Below, piece after piece: positions 33,966-42,895 of a DNA stretch of 61,419 nucleotides. This DNA comes from Fimadaptatus sp050946055 (GTDB lineage: Bacteria; Bacillota; Clostridia; Christensenellales; Aristaeellaceae). The position numbers and the translations under genes were made by a program. Position 1 is the first letter of the stretch, and each line of letters starts with the position of its first letter. The stretch lies in NCBI GenBank assembly GCA_050946055.1, contig JBMNUB010000013.1, positions 1 through 61,419 of the forward strand. Reading direction: 5' to 3'. The notes beneath the pieces were generated by a model, which saw only the letters and a program-made list of their open reading frames with translations, was not told the origin of the DNA and searched no databases.

Positions 33966-36194
33966 TCATGCCCAATCGTCGAAGGGATCGGCGGGCTCGG
34001 CCTTGCGCGGCGGTTCTACCTCGCTCAGCTGACAGAAGTCGCAGTCATCTTGAGCGAATATCTGCTCTACGCATATGCAGCCGCATTCGCGCAAGCGCTC
34101 GGTCTGCTCCTGACTCAACTCTCCGCTGGCGTATACGTCAATGTTAAGCGAACGCGCCAGTGCGCTCAGGCTGTCCATGAGGCTCTTGCCGCGCTCATCG
34201 CGGCAGCAGCGCTCCACGAATTGACCGGACAGGCGTATCGCGTCCACGTTGGGCCAGCTGAATATCCGCAGCGAACTGGCGCCGCTGCCAAAGTCGCTCA
34301 CGCAGATGCGCAGCCCGTCATCGTGCATGCGGCTGAGCATGTTGGAAAGCAGCGAGCCATCCTCGGCGAACAGCGCCTCGCTCAGCAGCACTTCCAGCTG
34401 CGATGTGTTCACGCCGTGCTGGCGCAGCAGCTGGTTCATGTGTGGCGCGAACGTGCCGTCTATGAGGTTGTCGCGCGATATGTTGACCAGCACGCGCCCG
34501 CAGGAATGACCGGCGGCAGCCTGCGCGCTCAGATCGTCGCATACGCGCTCCAGCACGAACAGGTTGAGCGGCCCCATCATGGCGTTGCGGGTCAGCAAAG
34601 GCATGTATTCACAGGGCCTCAGCACTGAGCCGTCCGGCTGGTGCCAGAACGCCGCCGCCTCTGCGCCGACTATCGCCCCGGACTCTATGTCGCGCAGCGG
34701 GCGATAGCGCACCTCGAACTCTCCGCTTTCTATGGCGCCGGGCGCGCGGTTGAGCAGGGCTTCCTCGCATATCTGGCGCTGATGCAGCTCGTCATCGTAC
34801 ATGCCCACCAGATCGCCCTTGCGCATCACGCGCAGCGCGGCCTCGCTGGCGCGCTCTATCATCTGGTCTAGGTCGGTTTTATCGCCGTCATCGGCGACGC
34901 ATATGCCGTAGTGTATGTGTGCGCGCAGCGGGCAGAGCGTGAGCAGGTGCGAATTGAGCGCCTTTATGCGCAGCAGCATGTCGGCGGTATCGCTGAAGCG
35001 CAAAAGCATCACAAACTGGCTGCCATCCAGTCGCGCGCAAGTCTCGCCGGACTCGCATTCGGCGCTTATCGTGCGCGCCACATCCTGAAGCATGCTGCTG
35101 CCGGCGTCGTAGCCGTAGCGTGCGCCCAGCATCTCCTGCGCGTCGGTGCGCAAAAGTACCAGCGCATAGCGCTGCGAGCCGCGCTCCATTATGGCGCGTG
35201 CATCGGTATTGAAGCCCAGATGATTGTTTATGCCGGTGAGCCGGTCTATGCCGGCTTCGCGCACCAGATTCTCGCTGCCGCGCGCGCGGCGCATCAGTTG
35301 ATATGAGGTGAATGCTATGGCTGAGCCCAGCATTATCAGCGATATCACCACGCCCAGCAGGTTGTCGCGCGTCTCCGAGTCGAATATCTTATCGTTTGGC
35401 ACCAAATGGGTGAGCAGCCAGCCATTGTAACCCAGCTGCGCCGTGACCAGCTTGTAATCGCCCCAGTCCATCGGCGCGTAGTTGGCGCGCACCGAGTCCA
35501 GCAGCACGCTGCGCAGGCTGTCCATGCCGCCGTCGTTCATGAGGCTTATCATGGGCAGGGAATGGTACAGCACCTTGCCCGCCTGATCGGTTATAAGCAC
35601 GTACTCATCCACCATGTCGCCCATTATTGCCTCTACGAACTGATCTAGCGTCATCACGCCGTACAGCACACCCGGCACGTATCCGCTCTTGGGCAGCGTG
35701 GTAGCGCACAGCAGCACGGGCTCGCCGTCGTATTCATCGGCAAACACCGGCGATATCAGGCCGTAGGCGCTGCTTGGCGCGTTCTCAAAGGCATATGCGT
35801 ATACGCTATCAGCCTCGGCCAGCGGACGAGGATCTTCGGCGGTGGAATATATGGTGTCGTTGGGGGCGATTATGCCCATGCGCTTGTAGGGCGTCATGTG
35901 CTTGCGCAGCACGTCTATGTAATTGAAATAGGTGCGCCGCCCGGTGCTGCTCAGCATGTCGCTTATGGCATCCAGCCGCGCTATCTCCACGTTGACGCGC
36001 CCATCCACGGTGTTGGCACGCTGCGCTCCTGCGCTTTGCAGATACGAGTTTACATTTTCGCCTGATATATACAGCGTCCGCCCCAGAAATATCAAGGCAA
36101 ACAGCAGCAGCGCTATCATGATGATGAGCGGGACATGCGCGTTCTTCATGCGCTGCGTGTTGCCCTTTGCTAAGTCGGTTATGCTTCTGGCCAT
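33966..36194 (-). CDS. Membrane sensor with degenerate GGDEF and EAL domains
   Basis: This 742-aa protein has a membrane span at about 21-38, an extracellular sensor-like domain to about 275, a second span at about 279-300, then GGDEF (about 310-465) and EAL (about 480-725) regions. The diguanylate cyclase motif GGDEF is replaced by DGSQF (390-394). In the EAL domain, EAL is EAA (512-514), DDFG is SDFG (633-636), the usual lysine position reads IRL (653-655), and the loop motifs are altered. It is therefore probably an inactive enzyme that binds c-di-GMP or a protein partner. The start at 36194 has GGGAGGA. It stands alone behind a strong promoter. Confidence 0.85.
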   Translation of the reverse strand: MARSITDLAKGNTQRMKNAHVPLIIMIALLLFALIFLGRTLYISGENVNSYLQSAGAQRANTVDGRVNVEIARLDAISDMLSSTGRRTYFNYIDVLRKHMTPYKRMGIIAPNDTIYSTAEDPRPLAEADSVYAYAFENAPSSAYGLISPVFADEYDGEPVLLCATTLPKSGYVPGVLYGVMTLDQFVEAIMGDMVDEYVLITDQAGKVLYHSLPMISLMNDGGMDSLRSVLLDSVRANYAPMDWGDYKLVTAQLGYNGWLLTHLVPNDKIFDSETRDNLLGVVISLIMLGSAIAFTSYQLMRRARGSENLVREAGIDRLTGINNHLGFNTDARAIMERGSQRYALVLLRTDAQEMLGARYGYDAGSSMLQDVARTISAECESGETCARLDGSQFVMLLRFSDTADMLLRIKALNSHLLTLCPLRAHIHYGICVADDGDKTDLDQMIERASEAALRVMRKGDLVGMYDDELHQRQICEEALLNRAPGAIESGEFEVRYRPLRDIESGAIVGAEAAAFWHQPDGSVLRPCEYMPLLTRNAMMGPLNLFVLERVCDDLSAQAAAGHSCGRVLVNISRDNLIDGTFAPHMNQLLRQHGVNTSQLEVLLSEALFAEDGSLLSNMLSRMHDDGLRICVSDFGSGASSLRIFSWPNVDAIRLSGQFVERCCRDERGKSLMDSLSALARSLNIDVYASGELSQEQTERLRECGCICVEQIFAQDDCDFCQLSEVEPPRKAEPADPFDDWA

Positions 36195-36309
36195 GGCGTT
36201 TTCCTCCCGCAAACCGCTCTTGCAGACTCGAAACTCCATTTTTGACATATTATGGAAAATAAGTTATAAGCGAGCCATATATGTGAAGGACTCGGTCTGC
36301 ATTGCTTAA

Positions 36310-36339
36310 ATTATAGCGCAAAATCGCGGTAATTGTCAA
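36310..36339 (-). promoter_or_regulatory. Promoter of the GGDEF-EAL gene
   Basis: On the minus strand: TTGACA (36334-36339), 18-bp spacer, TATAAT (36310-36315). Confidence 0.85.
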
Positions 36340-36656
36340 TTATGTTGCACATACTTATGCGCATGTTTTGAAATGTTTTGAAAAAGTCTGGCTAAAGCCG
36401 GTGCAGGTGGCGCGCGGCATGGCAAAAAGCCCCTGAGTGCGCCCGTGCGCAGCGATTTCCATGCCGATATGCGGCGCGCGTCGATAAGTTATTGAATGCG
36501 CGTGCCGCGGCAGAAATGCCCTTTGTCCCGGAATTCCCGACATGCCGGAGCGCTGTGCAGGGCGGCATGCAGGGCGCAAAACTGGAAATCTTGAGCGCTG
36601 CGTTTGCCCGTGTGCGGCGTTGCGCGCGGTATTCATGAGCGCGCTGTTGACAAAAG

Positions 36657-36685
36657 GCGGCGCGGGCGGTATCATATCGCTGTGA
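36657..36685 (+). promoter_or_regulatory. Promoter of alr
   Basis: TTGACA (36657-36662), 17-bp spacer, TATCAT (36680-36685), 45 bp upstream of the start codon. Confidence 0.8.
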
Positions 36686-36729
36686 ATAATTATGAGGCGG
36701 CGCATTGCCGCTGCGGGAGAGATGTAATT

Positions 36730-37869
36730 ATGGATGCGTCTTGTTATCGCACGCGCACATGGCTGGAGGTAGATCTGGACGCGCTTGAGCGCAACGTGCG
36801 CAAGTGCCGCGATATAATAGGGCCAAAATGCGCGCTGACCGCCGTGGTCAAGTCGGACGCATACGGGCTGGGCGCTGTGCCTGTGGCGCGGGCGCTGATG
36901 GGCGCGGGCGTGGACATGCTGGCCGTGGCCTGCATGAGCGAGGCGCGCAAGCTGCGCCGCGCGCTGCCCGATGCGCCGGTCATGATACTGGGCGACACGC
37001 CCATATGCGAAATGCCCGAGGCTGCGCGCAACGATTTCGTATGCACCATATGGAATATAGAACAGGCGCGCGCGGCGGCTAAGTGTGGTCTGCGCGTGCA
37101 TGCCAAGCTGGACACGGGCTTCCACAGGCTGGGATTTGACTGCCGGAGCGAGTCGCTTGAACAGATGGCCGATGCGCTCAGCGTGCCGGGGCTGCGCCTA
37201 GAGGGCGTGTATTCGCATCTGGCGCTGGTCAATTCCGGCGAGGATGCGCGGCAGTTCGCGCGCTTCGACGCGGCGGTTGAGTACCTGCGCGCTCGGGGCA
37301 TATCGCCGCGCTATGCGCATATAGACGACAGCATAGGCATGGTGCGCTATCCCGAGCAGCAGCGCGACATGGTGCGCGTGGGCGCGTTCCTGTACGGCGT
37401 GTGGCCCGGCAGATATACCGACCCCATAACCGAGCAGCCGGTGATAGCCACGCTCAAGTCGCGCGTGACCAACCTCACGCACCTTGAGCCGGGCGAGGGT
37501 GCGGGCTATGACTTCCTGTTCCGCGCCGCGCGCAAGAGCGTACTTGCCACGGTGTGCGCGGGCTACGGCGATGGCTATGCCCGCGCGGCCAGCAAGCACT
37601 CGGGCGAGGTGAGCATACGCGGTGCGCGCTGCAAGCTGGCGGGGCTGGCCTGCATGGATCAGCTCATGGCTGACGTGACGGACGTGCCGGAGGTAAAGGT
37701 GGGCGACGAGGTGGTGCTGTTCGGCGGGCGCGAGGTGCCGATAATGGAATACGCCGATTGGTCGGACACCAACCGCAACGAGGCCATAGCGCGTGTGACA
37801 GCGCGCGTACCCAGACTGTACATGCGCGGCGGCGAGGTAGTAGAGGTGCTGGATCAGATGGAGCTGTGA
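36730..37869 (+). CDS. alr: Alanine racemase
   Basis: This 379-aa PLP enzyme shows TAVVKSDAYGLG (PLP-lysine about 41), HAKLDTGFHRLGF, and the C-terminal GYGDGYAR with the second catalytic tyrosine. It interconverts L- and D-alanine for cell-wall synthesis. It may also act on other amino acids; serine racemases look alike. ATG 36730 follows GGGAGAG and is placed well behind the promoter. It opens a run of genes for D-amino-acid or wall-peptide handling (M20, M55, S66). Confidence 0.93.
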   Translation: MDASCYRTRTWLEVDLDALERNVRKCRDIIGPKCALTAVVKSDAYGLGAVPVARALMGAGVDMLAVACMSEARKLRRALPDAPVMILGDTPICEMPEAARNDFVCTIWNIEQARAAAKCGLRVHAKLDTGFHRLGFDCRSESLEQMADALSVPGLRLEGVYSHLALVNSGEDARQFARFDAAVEYLRARGISPRYAHIDDSIGMVRYPEQQRDMVRVGAFLYGVWPGRYTDPITEQPVIATLKSRVTNLTHLEPGEGAGYDFLFRAARKSVLATVCAGYGDGYARAASKHSGEVSIRGARCKLAGLACMDQLMADVTDVPEVKVGDEVVLFGGREVPIMEYADWSDTNRNEAIARVTARVPRLYMRGGEVVEVLDQMEL

Positions 37870-37984
37870 TGCGCACAGACCTCGGCATGGCGCGCCTGAA
37901 CGCATGTGCGGCGGGCGGCAATGCGCGCATCCATATTGATGGCATAAATAAAAAGCATTCATTTGCAAAGGAGAGCGGATACAC

Positions 37985-39175
37985 ATGATAGATGACGAGC
38001 TGCGCGCGCAGGCGCAGGGCATCAGCGAATATCTCACGGGTGTGCGCAGGCGCATACACATGCACCCTGAGTTGGGCGAGCAGGAATACGAGACGCAAAG
38101 GCTGGTAATGGCAGAGCTGGATGCCATGGGCATAGAGCACATGGAGTATCCGGGCTACACGGCAGTTGTGGGACTGATACGCGGCGCACAGCCGGGGCGA
38201 ACCGTGGCGCTGCGCGCCGACATGGACGCGCTGCCGCTTAATGAGGACGCGAGCCGCGAATACTGCTCGCGCGAGCCGGGGCGCATGCACGCCTGCGGTC
38301 ACGATGCGCACGTCACCATACAGCTGGGCGCAGCCAGGCTGCTCAGCGGCATGCGCGATAAGCTGCGCGGCAATGTCAAGCTGTTTTTCCAGCCCGCCGA
38401 GGAGACCGTGGGCGGCGCTGAGAAGATGATAGCGCTGGGCTGCATGGAGCAGCCGCATGTGGACTATGTGCTGGGTCTGCATGTTATGCCGTACATGCCG
38501 GTGGGCGATGTGGAGACACGCTTTGGCGCGCTCAACGGCGCAAGCGACGACATAGACATAACCGTGCGCGGGCGCAAGGCGCATGGCGCGTCGCCGCACC
38601 TTGGCTCGGACGCCATAGCGATTGCCGCGCAGGTGATAACCGCGCTTCAGCAGCAGGTGAGCCGCCGCACATCGCCGCTGGACAGCGTGGTACTGTCCAT
38701 AGGCCAGATATCGGGCGGCACGGCCTCCAACATAATCTGCGACGAGGTACACATGCAGGGTACGCTGCGCACCATCAGCCCGGAGACTCGCGCGCGGATG
38801 CGCGAGGAGATAGAGCGCGTGGCCTGCGGCATTGCCGGCGCCATGGGTGGCAGCGCCGAGTGCCGCATGCGCGCCAGCTACTGCGCGCTGATAAACGACA
38901 GCAAGGCCGTGGAGCGCACGCTCAAGGTGCTGAAAAGCGCGCTGGGCGAGGAACATGTACACATCAAGGAGGCGCCCTCGCTGGGCGTGGAGGACTTCTC
39001 ATACTTCTGCAACGCTGCGCCGGGCGCGTTCTATCACATAGGCATGGCGCCCAGCGCCGAGGCCGCGCCCACATGGCCGGCGCTGCACACCAGCGACATG
39101 GACATAGACGAGCGCGTGCTGCCGCTGGGCGCTGAGCTTCAGGCGCGGCTGGTGCTGGACTATCTGAGCGAGTAA
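37985..39175 (+). CDS. M20-family amidohydrolase (hippurate hydrolase/aminoacylase type)
   Basis: This 396-aa protein has the M20D pattern: RRRIHMHPELGEQEYET, ALRADMDALPL, MHACGHDAHVT (metal-binding Cys and His), FQPAEET, and ASPHLGSDAI in the dimerisation domain. Such enzymes remove acyl or amino-acid groups from N-acylated amino acids or wall-derived peptides. AAAGGAGAG lies just upstream of the ATG. The position behind alr suggests a role in peptide or D-amino-acid recycling, which is inference. There is a gap of 115 bp from alr. Confidence 0.85.
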   Translation: MIDDELRAQAQGISEYLTGVRRRIHMHPELGEQEYETQRLVMAELDAMGIEHMEYPGYTAVVGLIRGAQPGRTVALRADMDALPLNEDASREYCSREPGRMHACGHDAHVTIQLGAARLLSGMRDKLRGNVKLFFQPAEETVGGAEKMIALGCMEQPHVDYVLGLHVMPYMPVGDVETRFGALNGASDDIDITVRGRKAHGASPHLGSDAIAIAAQVITALQQQVSRRTSPLDSVVLSIGQISGGTASNIICDEVHMQGTLRTISPETRARMREEIERVACGIAGAMGGSAECRMRASYCALINDSKAVERTLKVLKSALGEEHVHIKEAPSLGVEDFSYFCNAAPGAFYHIGMAPSAEAAPTWPALHTSDMDIDERVLPLGAELQARLVLDYLSE

Positions 39176-39412
39176 GGCGCGTATATGCGGCGCAGGCACT
39201 GAGGACAGCATGCGCCGCATGGGCGTGAGCGCATGTGAGGTGTGCGCGTCAAATGAAGGCCGGGCGATATGGCGCAGCTTGCACCACGGAGAGGACATGC
39301 ACAGCTGCTCTGGCGCGGTAAATGTGCGATATGCTCATGCAGGGCGAAGGCATTGTATCATAAGCGATGCGCTAAGGGCGCATTCAACATCAAACGACGG
39401 GAGGAAACTGGC

Positions 39413-40210
39413 ATGAAGATATACATAAGCTCCGACATCGAAGGCACGGCGGGCATAGTCGCCTGGGAGGAAACCGAGCTGCACGAGGCCAAGGGCGATT
39501 ACTTCCGCGCACAGATGTCGCGCGAGGTGGCGGCAGCGTGCCGCGGCGCGCTGGCAGCGGGCGCGGATGAGCTGCTGGTCAAGGATGCCCACGACCACGC
39601 CCGCAACATAGACCCCGCCGTACTGCCCGAGCAGGCGCAGATACTGCGCAGCTGGACGCGCGATCCCTATGTCATGATGGCGGGGCTGGACAGCAGCTTC
39701 GCGGGCGCGTTCTACACGGGCTATCACTCGGGCGCAGGCACGGACGCAAATCCGCTGTCGCACACCATGAGCCTGCAAAACAACTACGTGCTGATAAACG
39801 GCCAGAAGGCCAGCGAGCTGTACATTAACATGCTCAGCGCCGCGTATCTGGGCGTGCCGTCGCTCATGGTCAGCGGCGATGAGGGACTGTGCGGCTGGGC
39901 GGCCAAGTTCAATCCGGGCATGGAGACCGTGCCGGTGAGTCGCGGCATGGGCGGCGGCAGCATGTCCATACATCCCGCGCTGGCCGTGCGCCGCATAGAG
40001 GAGGCCGCAAAGCGCGCGCTGGACAAGGACATCAGCCGCCTGATACCTGAACTGCCCGACACATTCAATGTGGAGATAAACTTCCGCGAACATGTGGCGG
40101 CATACAAGGCCAGCTTCTATCCGGGCATAGTCAAGCATGGCGTACACACGGTCAGCTATCGCGCTAACGACTGGTATGAAGTGCTGCGCATGATGTTCTT
40201 CGTGCTGTGA
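39413..40210 (+). CDS. M55-family D-aminopeptidase (DppA-like)
   Basis: This 265-aa protein begins MKIYISSDIEGTAGIV, where Asp8 and Glu10 match the zinc ligands of DppA. KDAHDHARNID (about residue 59) and the GYHSGAG segment supply the further histidines, and SGDEGLCGWA a glutamate. M55 enzymes cleave D-amino-acid peptides such as D-Ala-D-Ala. The start at 39413 follows GGGAGGA. Together with alr and the S66 peptidase it fits turnover of wall-derived D-peptides. Confidence 0.88.
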   Translation: MKIYISSDIEGTAGIVAWEETELHEAKGDYFRAQMSREVAAACRGALAAGADELLVKDAHDHARNIDPAVLPEQAQILRSWTRDPYVMMAGLDSSFAGAFYTGYHSGAGTDANPLSHTMSLQNNYVLINGQKASELYINMLSAAYLGVPSLMVSGDEGLCGWAAKFNPGMETVPVSRGMGGGSMSIHPALAVRRIEEAAKRALDKDISRLIPELPDTFNVEINFREHVAAYKASFYPGIVKHGVHTVSYRANDWYEVLRMMFFVL

Positions 40211-40678
40211 TGCGCGGCGCGCAACGGCTGCGGTGAGCGGCGGCGTGTGCTTGACAGGCATGCCATACTGCCGCTTAGCCCGGACATGCGCGCGCACCTA
40301 TGGGGCGGGAGCAAAGGCGTTGCAGATTGCAAGAAGGCAATATCGGCATGCTGGCAAAGAGACTCGCTTGATAAACGCGGAAAAACTTTGCAACTAATGC
40401 GAGGCGAATCTGTAAATCTGAGCGAATTGAGTGCCTGTACAGCTGCAATTTGCGGGCGTGGACAATTATGCTGCCAGAGAATACACGCTGGCCGATTTGG
40501 CAATGGGGGTTCTGGGCTTGCGTGGTTTGTCATGGGGCTTAATTTGCCGGGGGCAATATGCGCGCCGGGCATTGTACGCAGCCGGAGATGTGCGGACAGC
40601 GATGGTATCCATATGTGAATATCAATAAACGGCCTTGCGCGGCATGCGCGCCTGAGCCGGCAGAGGAGAGATATACTT
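40211..40678. other. Non-coding interval
   Basis: More AT-rich than its neighbours. A 65-codon frame (40431-40628) lacks a ribosome site and looks spurious. No clear promoter for the S66 gene was found. Confidence 0.4.
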
Positions 40679-41611
40679 ATGATAAAGCCCAAGGCATTGC
40701 GCCCCGGAGACACGATAGGACTGGTCGGCCCCTCGGGTGCGATACGCACTGACGATGGTCTGGAGCGCTCGGTCAAGCTGCTGGAGGAGATGGGCTACAA
40801 GGTAAAGGTGGGCGAGAGCGCGGGTGCAAGGTACGGCTATCTGTCCGGCACCGACGAAGTGCGCGCGCGCGACCTGAACGCCATGTTCATGGATGATGAG
40901 GTGGACGCGATAGTCTGCACAAGGGGCGGCTACGGCACGCCGCGCATACTGGACAGGCTGGACTTCGACGCTGCGCGCAAGCATCCCAAGCTGTTTTTGG
41001 GATACAGCGACATAACCGCGCTGCTGATAGCCTATGGCAAGTACGCGGACCTGGTCACGTTCCATGGGCCGATGCCCTCGTCCTGCATGGTGAACGGCTT
41101 CGACGAGTACTCGCAGGCGCGCTTCCTGAGGGCGATAAGCTCGACCGAGCCGCTGGGCGAGATGCGCAACTGCGCCTGCCAGAAGCTTACCTGCCTGAAC
41201 GAAGGCGTAGTCACCGCGCCCATGGTGGGCGGCAATCTGTCGCTGGTCGAGGAGCTGCTCGGCACGCCGTATGAGCTGGACTGCCGCGGCAAGATACTGT
41301 TCCTTGAGGACGTGGGCGAGCGCACCTACCGCCTTGACGGCATGCTCAACCACCTGCGCCTTGCGGGCAAGTTCGAAGACTGCGCGGGCATAGTGCTGGG
41401 CGATTTCACCAACTGCACCATGGAGTATGCTAACTTCAGCTTCACGCTGGACGAGATACTGCGCGACATAGTGCTGCCCTGCGGAAAGCCCGTGCTGAGC
41501 GGACTGTGCGCCGGCCATGGCCCGCACAAGCAGACGCTGCCAATGGGCATAAGATACGAGCTGAACGCCACTGAGTGCCGCTTGACCGCGCTGGAGAGCG
41601 CGCTGGTGTAA
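40679..41611 (+). CDS. S66-family LD-carboxypeptidase
   Basis: This 310-aa protein shows the S66 serine-peptidase pattern. PGDTIGLVGPSGA is at the N-terminus. The nucleophile serine lies in LFLGYSDITALL. The catalytic glutamate lies in LFLEDVGERTYRLDGML, and the histidine in LCAGHGPHKQTLPMG. The family trims D-Ala from wall tetrapeptides or hydrolyses microcin-like acyl conjugates (MccF). No signal peptide is present, so it is cytoplasmic, as expected for peptidoglycan recycling. GAGGAGA precedes the ATG. Confidence 0.9.
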   Translation: MIKPKALRPGDTIGLVGPSGAIRTDDGLERSVKLLEEMGYKVKVGESAGARYGYLSGTDEVRARDLNAMFMDDEVDAIVCTRGGYGTPRILDRLDFDAARKHPKLFLGYSDITALLIAYGKYADLVTFHGPMPSSCMVNGFDEYSQARFLRAISSTEPLGEMRNCACQKLTCLNEGVVTAPMVGGNLSLVEELLGTPYELDCRGKILFLEDVGERTYRLDGMLNHLRLAGKFEDCAGIVLGDFTNCTMEYANFSFTLDEILRDIVLPCGKPVLSGLCAGHGPHKQTLPMGIRYELNATECRLTALESALV

Positions 41612-41887
41612 TGGCGCGCCTTGCCTGCGGCATGTGCATGGGAATGGAAGGGCGGCATGCTGCTGCATGTGAGCGTTAACGGAAGGACGCTGCGCGCATG
41701 CAATGCATGTGAAGGTCGGGCATGCGAAAACGCGCAGGCATCATGCCGCAGCCAATGCGCATGTGAGCGTCCTGCCGCTTGCGGGCGTACACAGGGCGCA
41801 CGGTGCAAGCCGAATCTGCGCGGGCATATGCCTGCGCAATGGCATTTGCACGCGGCGCATTTGCATGCCGGTGAAAGGGATGTTGGT

Positions 41888-42409
41888 ATGGAACTTGTGA
41901 GGCTTACGAGCGCCGATGCGCCCGAGTTTAAGCTGCTGATGGACTGGTACGGCAAGAGTTTTCCCGAGCATGAACAGCGCCTGCCCGAGTCCCAGCGCAC
42001 CATAATGGGCGACGCGCGCTATCACTTCGACATGATAGTGGAAGGCGGCAAGCCTGTGGGCGCGCTGCTCGACTGGCGCGCGGACGGGTTTGCCTATGTG
42101 GAGCATTTCTACATATCGCCGGAAGCGCGCGGCGGCGGTCTGGGCAGTCGCGCATTGGAGCTGCTTGCCCAGCAGGCGGGTACGCTGATACTGGAGATAG
42201 ACCCGCCCGTGGACGACATATCGCGGTGCAGGAAGGGCTTCTATGAGCGCTGTGGCTTTGTCGAAAACGGCTTTGCGCACGTGCATCCGCCGTACCGCGC
42301 GGGCAACAGGGGACATAAACTGGTGATAATGAGCCGCCCTGCAGCGCTCACGCAGGGCGAATACGATAGGTTTTATGCCTATCTGTGCGGCGTGGTGATG
42401 GGCATCTGA
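41888..42409 (+). CDS. GNAT-family acetyltransferase
   Basis: This 173-aa protein has GNAT strands with EHFYISPEARGGGLGSRALELL, in which ARGGGLGS is the acetyl-CoA-binding R/QxxGxG motif, and a C-terminal FYERCGFVENGF. The substrate is unknown. A frame upstream to 41621 is open but rich in improbable composition and lacks a ribosome site, so the start is put at 41888 behind AAAGGGA. It follows the S66 gene by 276 bp. A strong hairpin lies downstream at 42480-42520. Confidence 0.78.
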   Translation: MELVRLTSADAPEFKLLMDWYGKSFPEHEQRLPESQRTIMGDARYHFDMIVEGGKPVGALLDWRADGFAYVEHFYISPEARGGGLGSRALELLAQQAGTLILEIDPPVDDISRCRKGFYERCGFVENGFAHVHPPYRAGNRGHKLVIMSRPAALTQGEYDRFYAYLCGVVMGI

Positions 42410-42479
42410 CGCGCGGCATGCGCGGCGCATGCCCACGCCGCAAGGCGCTATGGACATATACATATGCCATGAATGCAGG

Positions 42480-42520
42480 CAGCTCCGCGCTTCCCGAATG
42501 CTTTGGGGAGCGCGGAGCTG
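42480..42520. terminator. Strong hairpin after the GNAT gene
   Basis: CAGCTCCGCGCTTCCC (42480-42495) pairs with GGGGAGCGCGGAGCTG (42505-42520) with one mismatch. Only TGGTTT follows on the plus strand, so termination efficiency is uncertain. Confidence 0.6.
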
Positions 42521-42895
42521 TGGTTTGGGGGGAAAGGGTAAAGTGAGAAAGCCAAGACGCCTGCGGTGAGCGTGCGGCGCATAAGCGATGCATAACCGCG
42601 CCGCAAACGAGCTTCGCCCACTTAATGCCGCTTTTGAAAGCGCCTGCACCGCGAAGCGCCGAATGGCTGTTGCATCGGGAGCGATTTCTCCCGATGCTTG
42701 ATGGCAGTTCAGCCAGAAGCCGCACTTATGTCTAGGCCGCAGCGCCATCCGCGCACACCAGAGCTGCTTTGATTGCATCAGTGTCACGCCATCATTCGCG
42801 CATAGAACAGCTCTCATTTAAGGCGAGGCATGAGCCGGGCCGCGGTAAGGGGCATGCCTGTGAGCGCGCAATGATGGTGATGTTAGGCCTCAATA
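42521..42895. other. Non-coding interval between convergent genes
   Basis: No gene or clear structure seen; dnaX ends at 42896 without an obvious terminator here. Confidence 0.4.
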
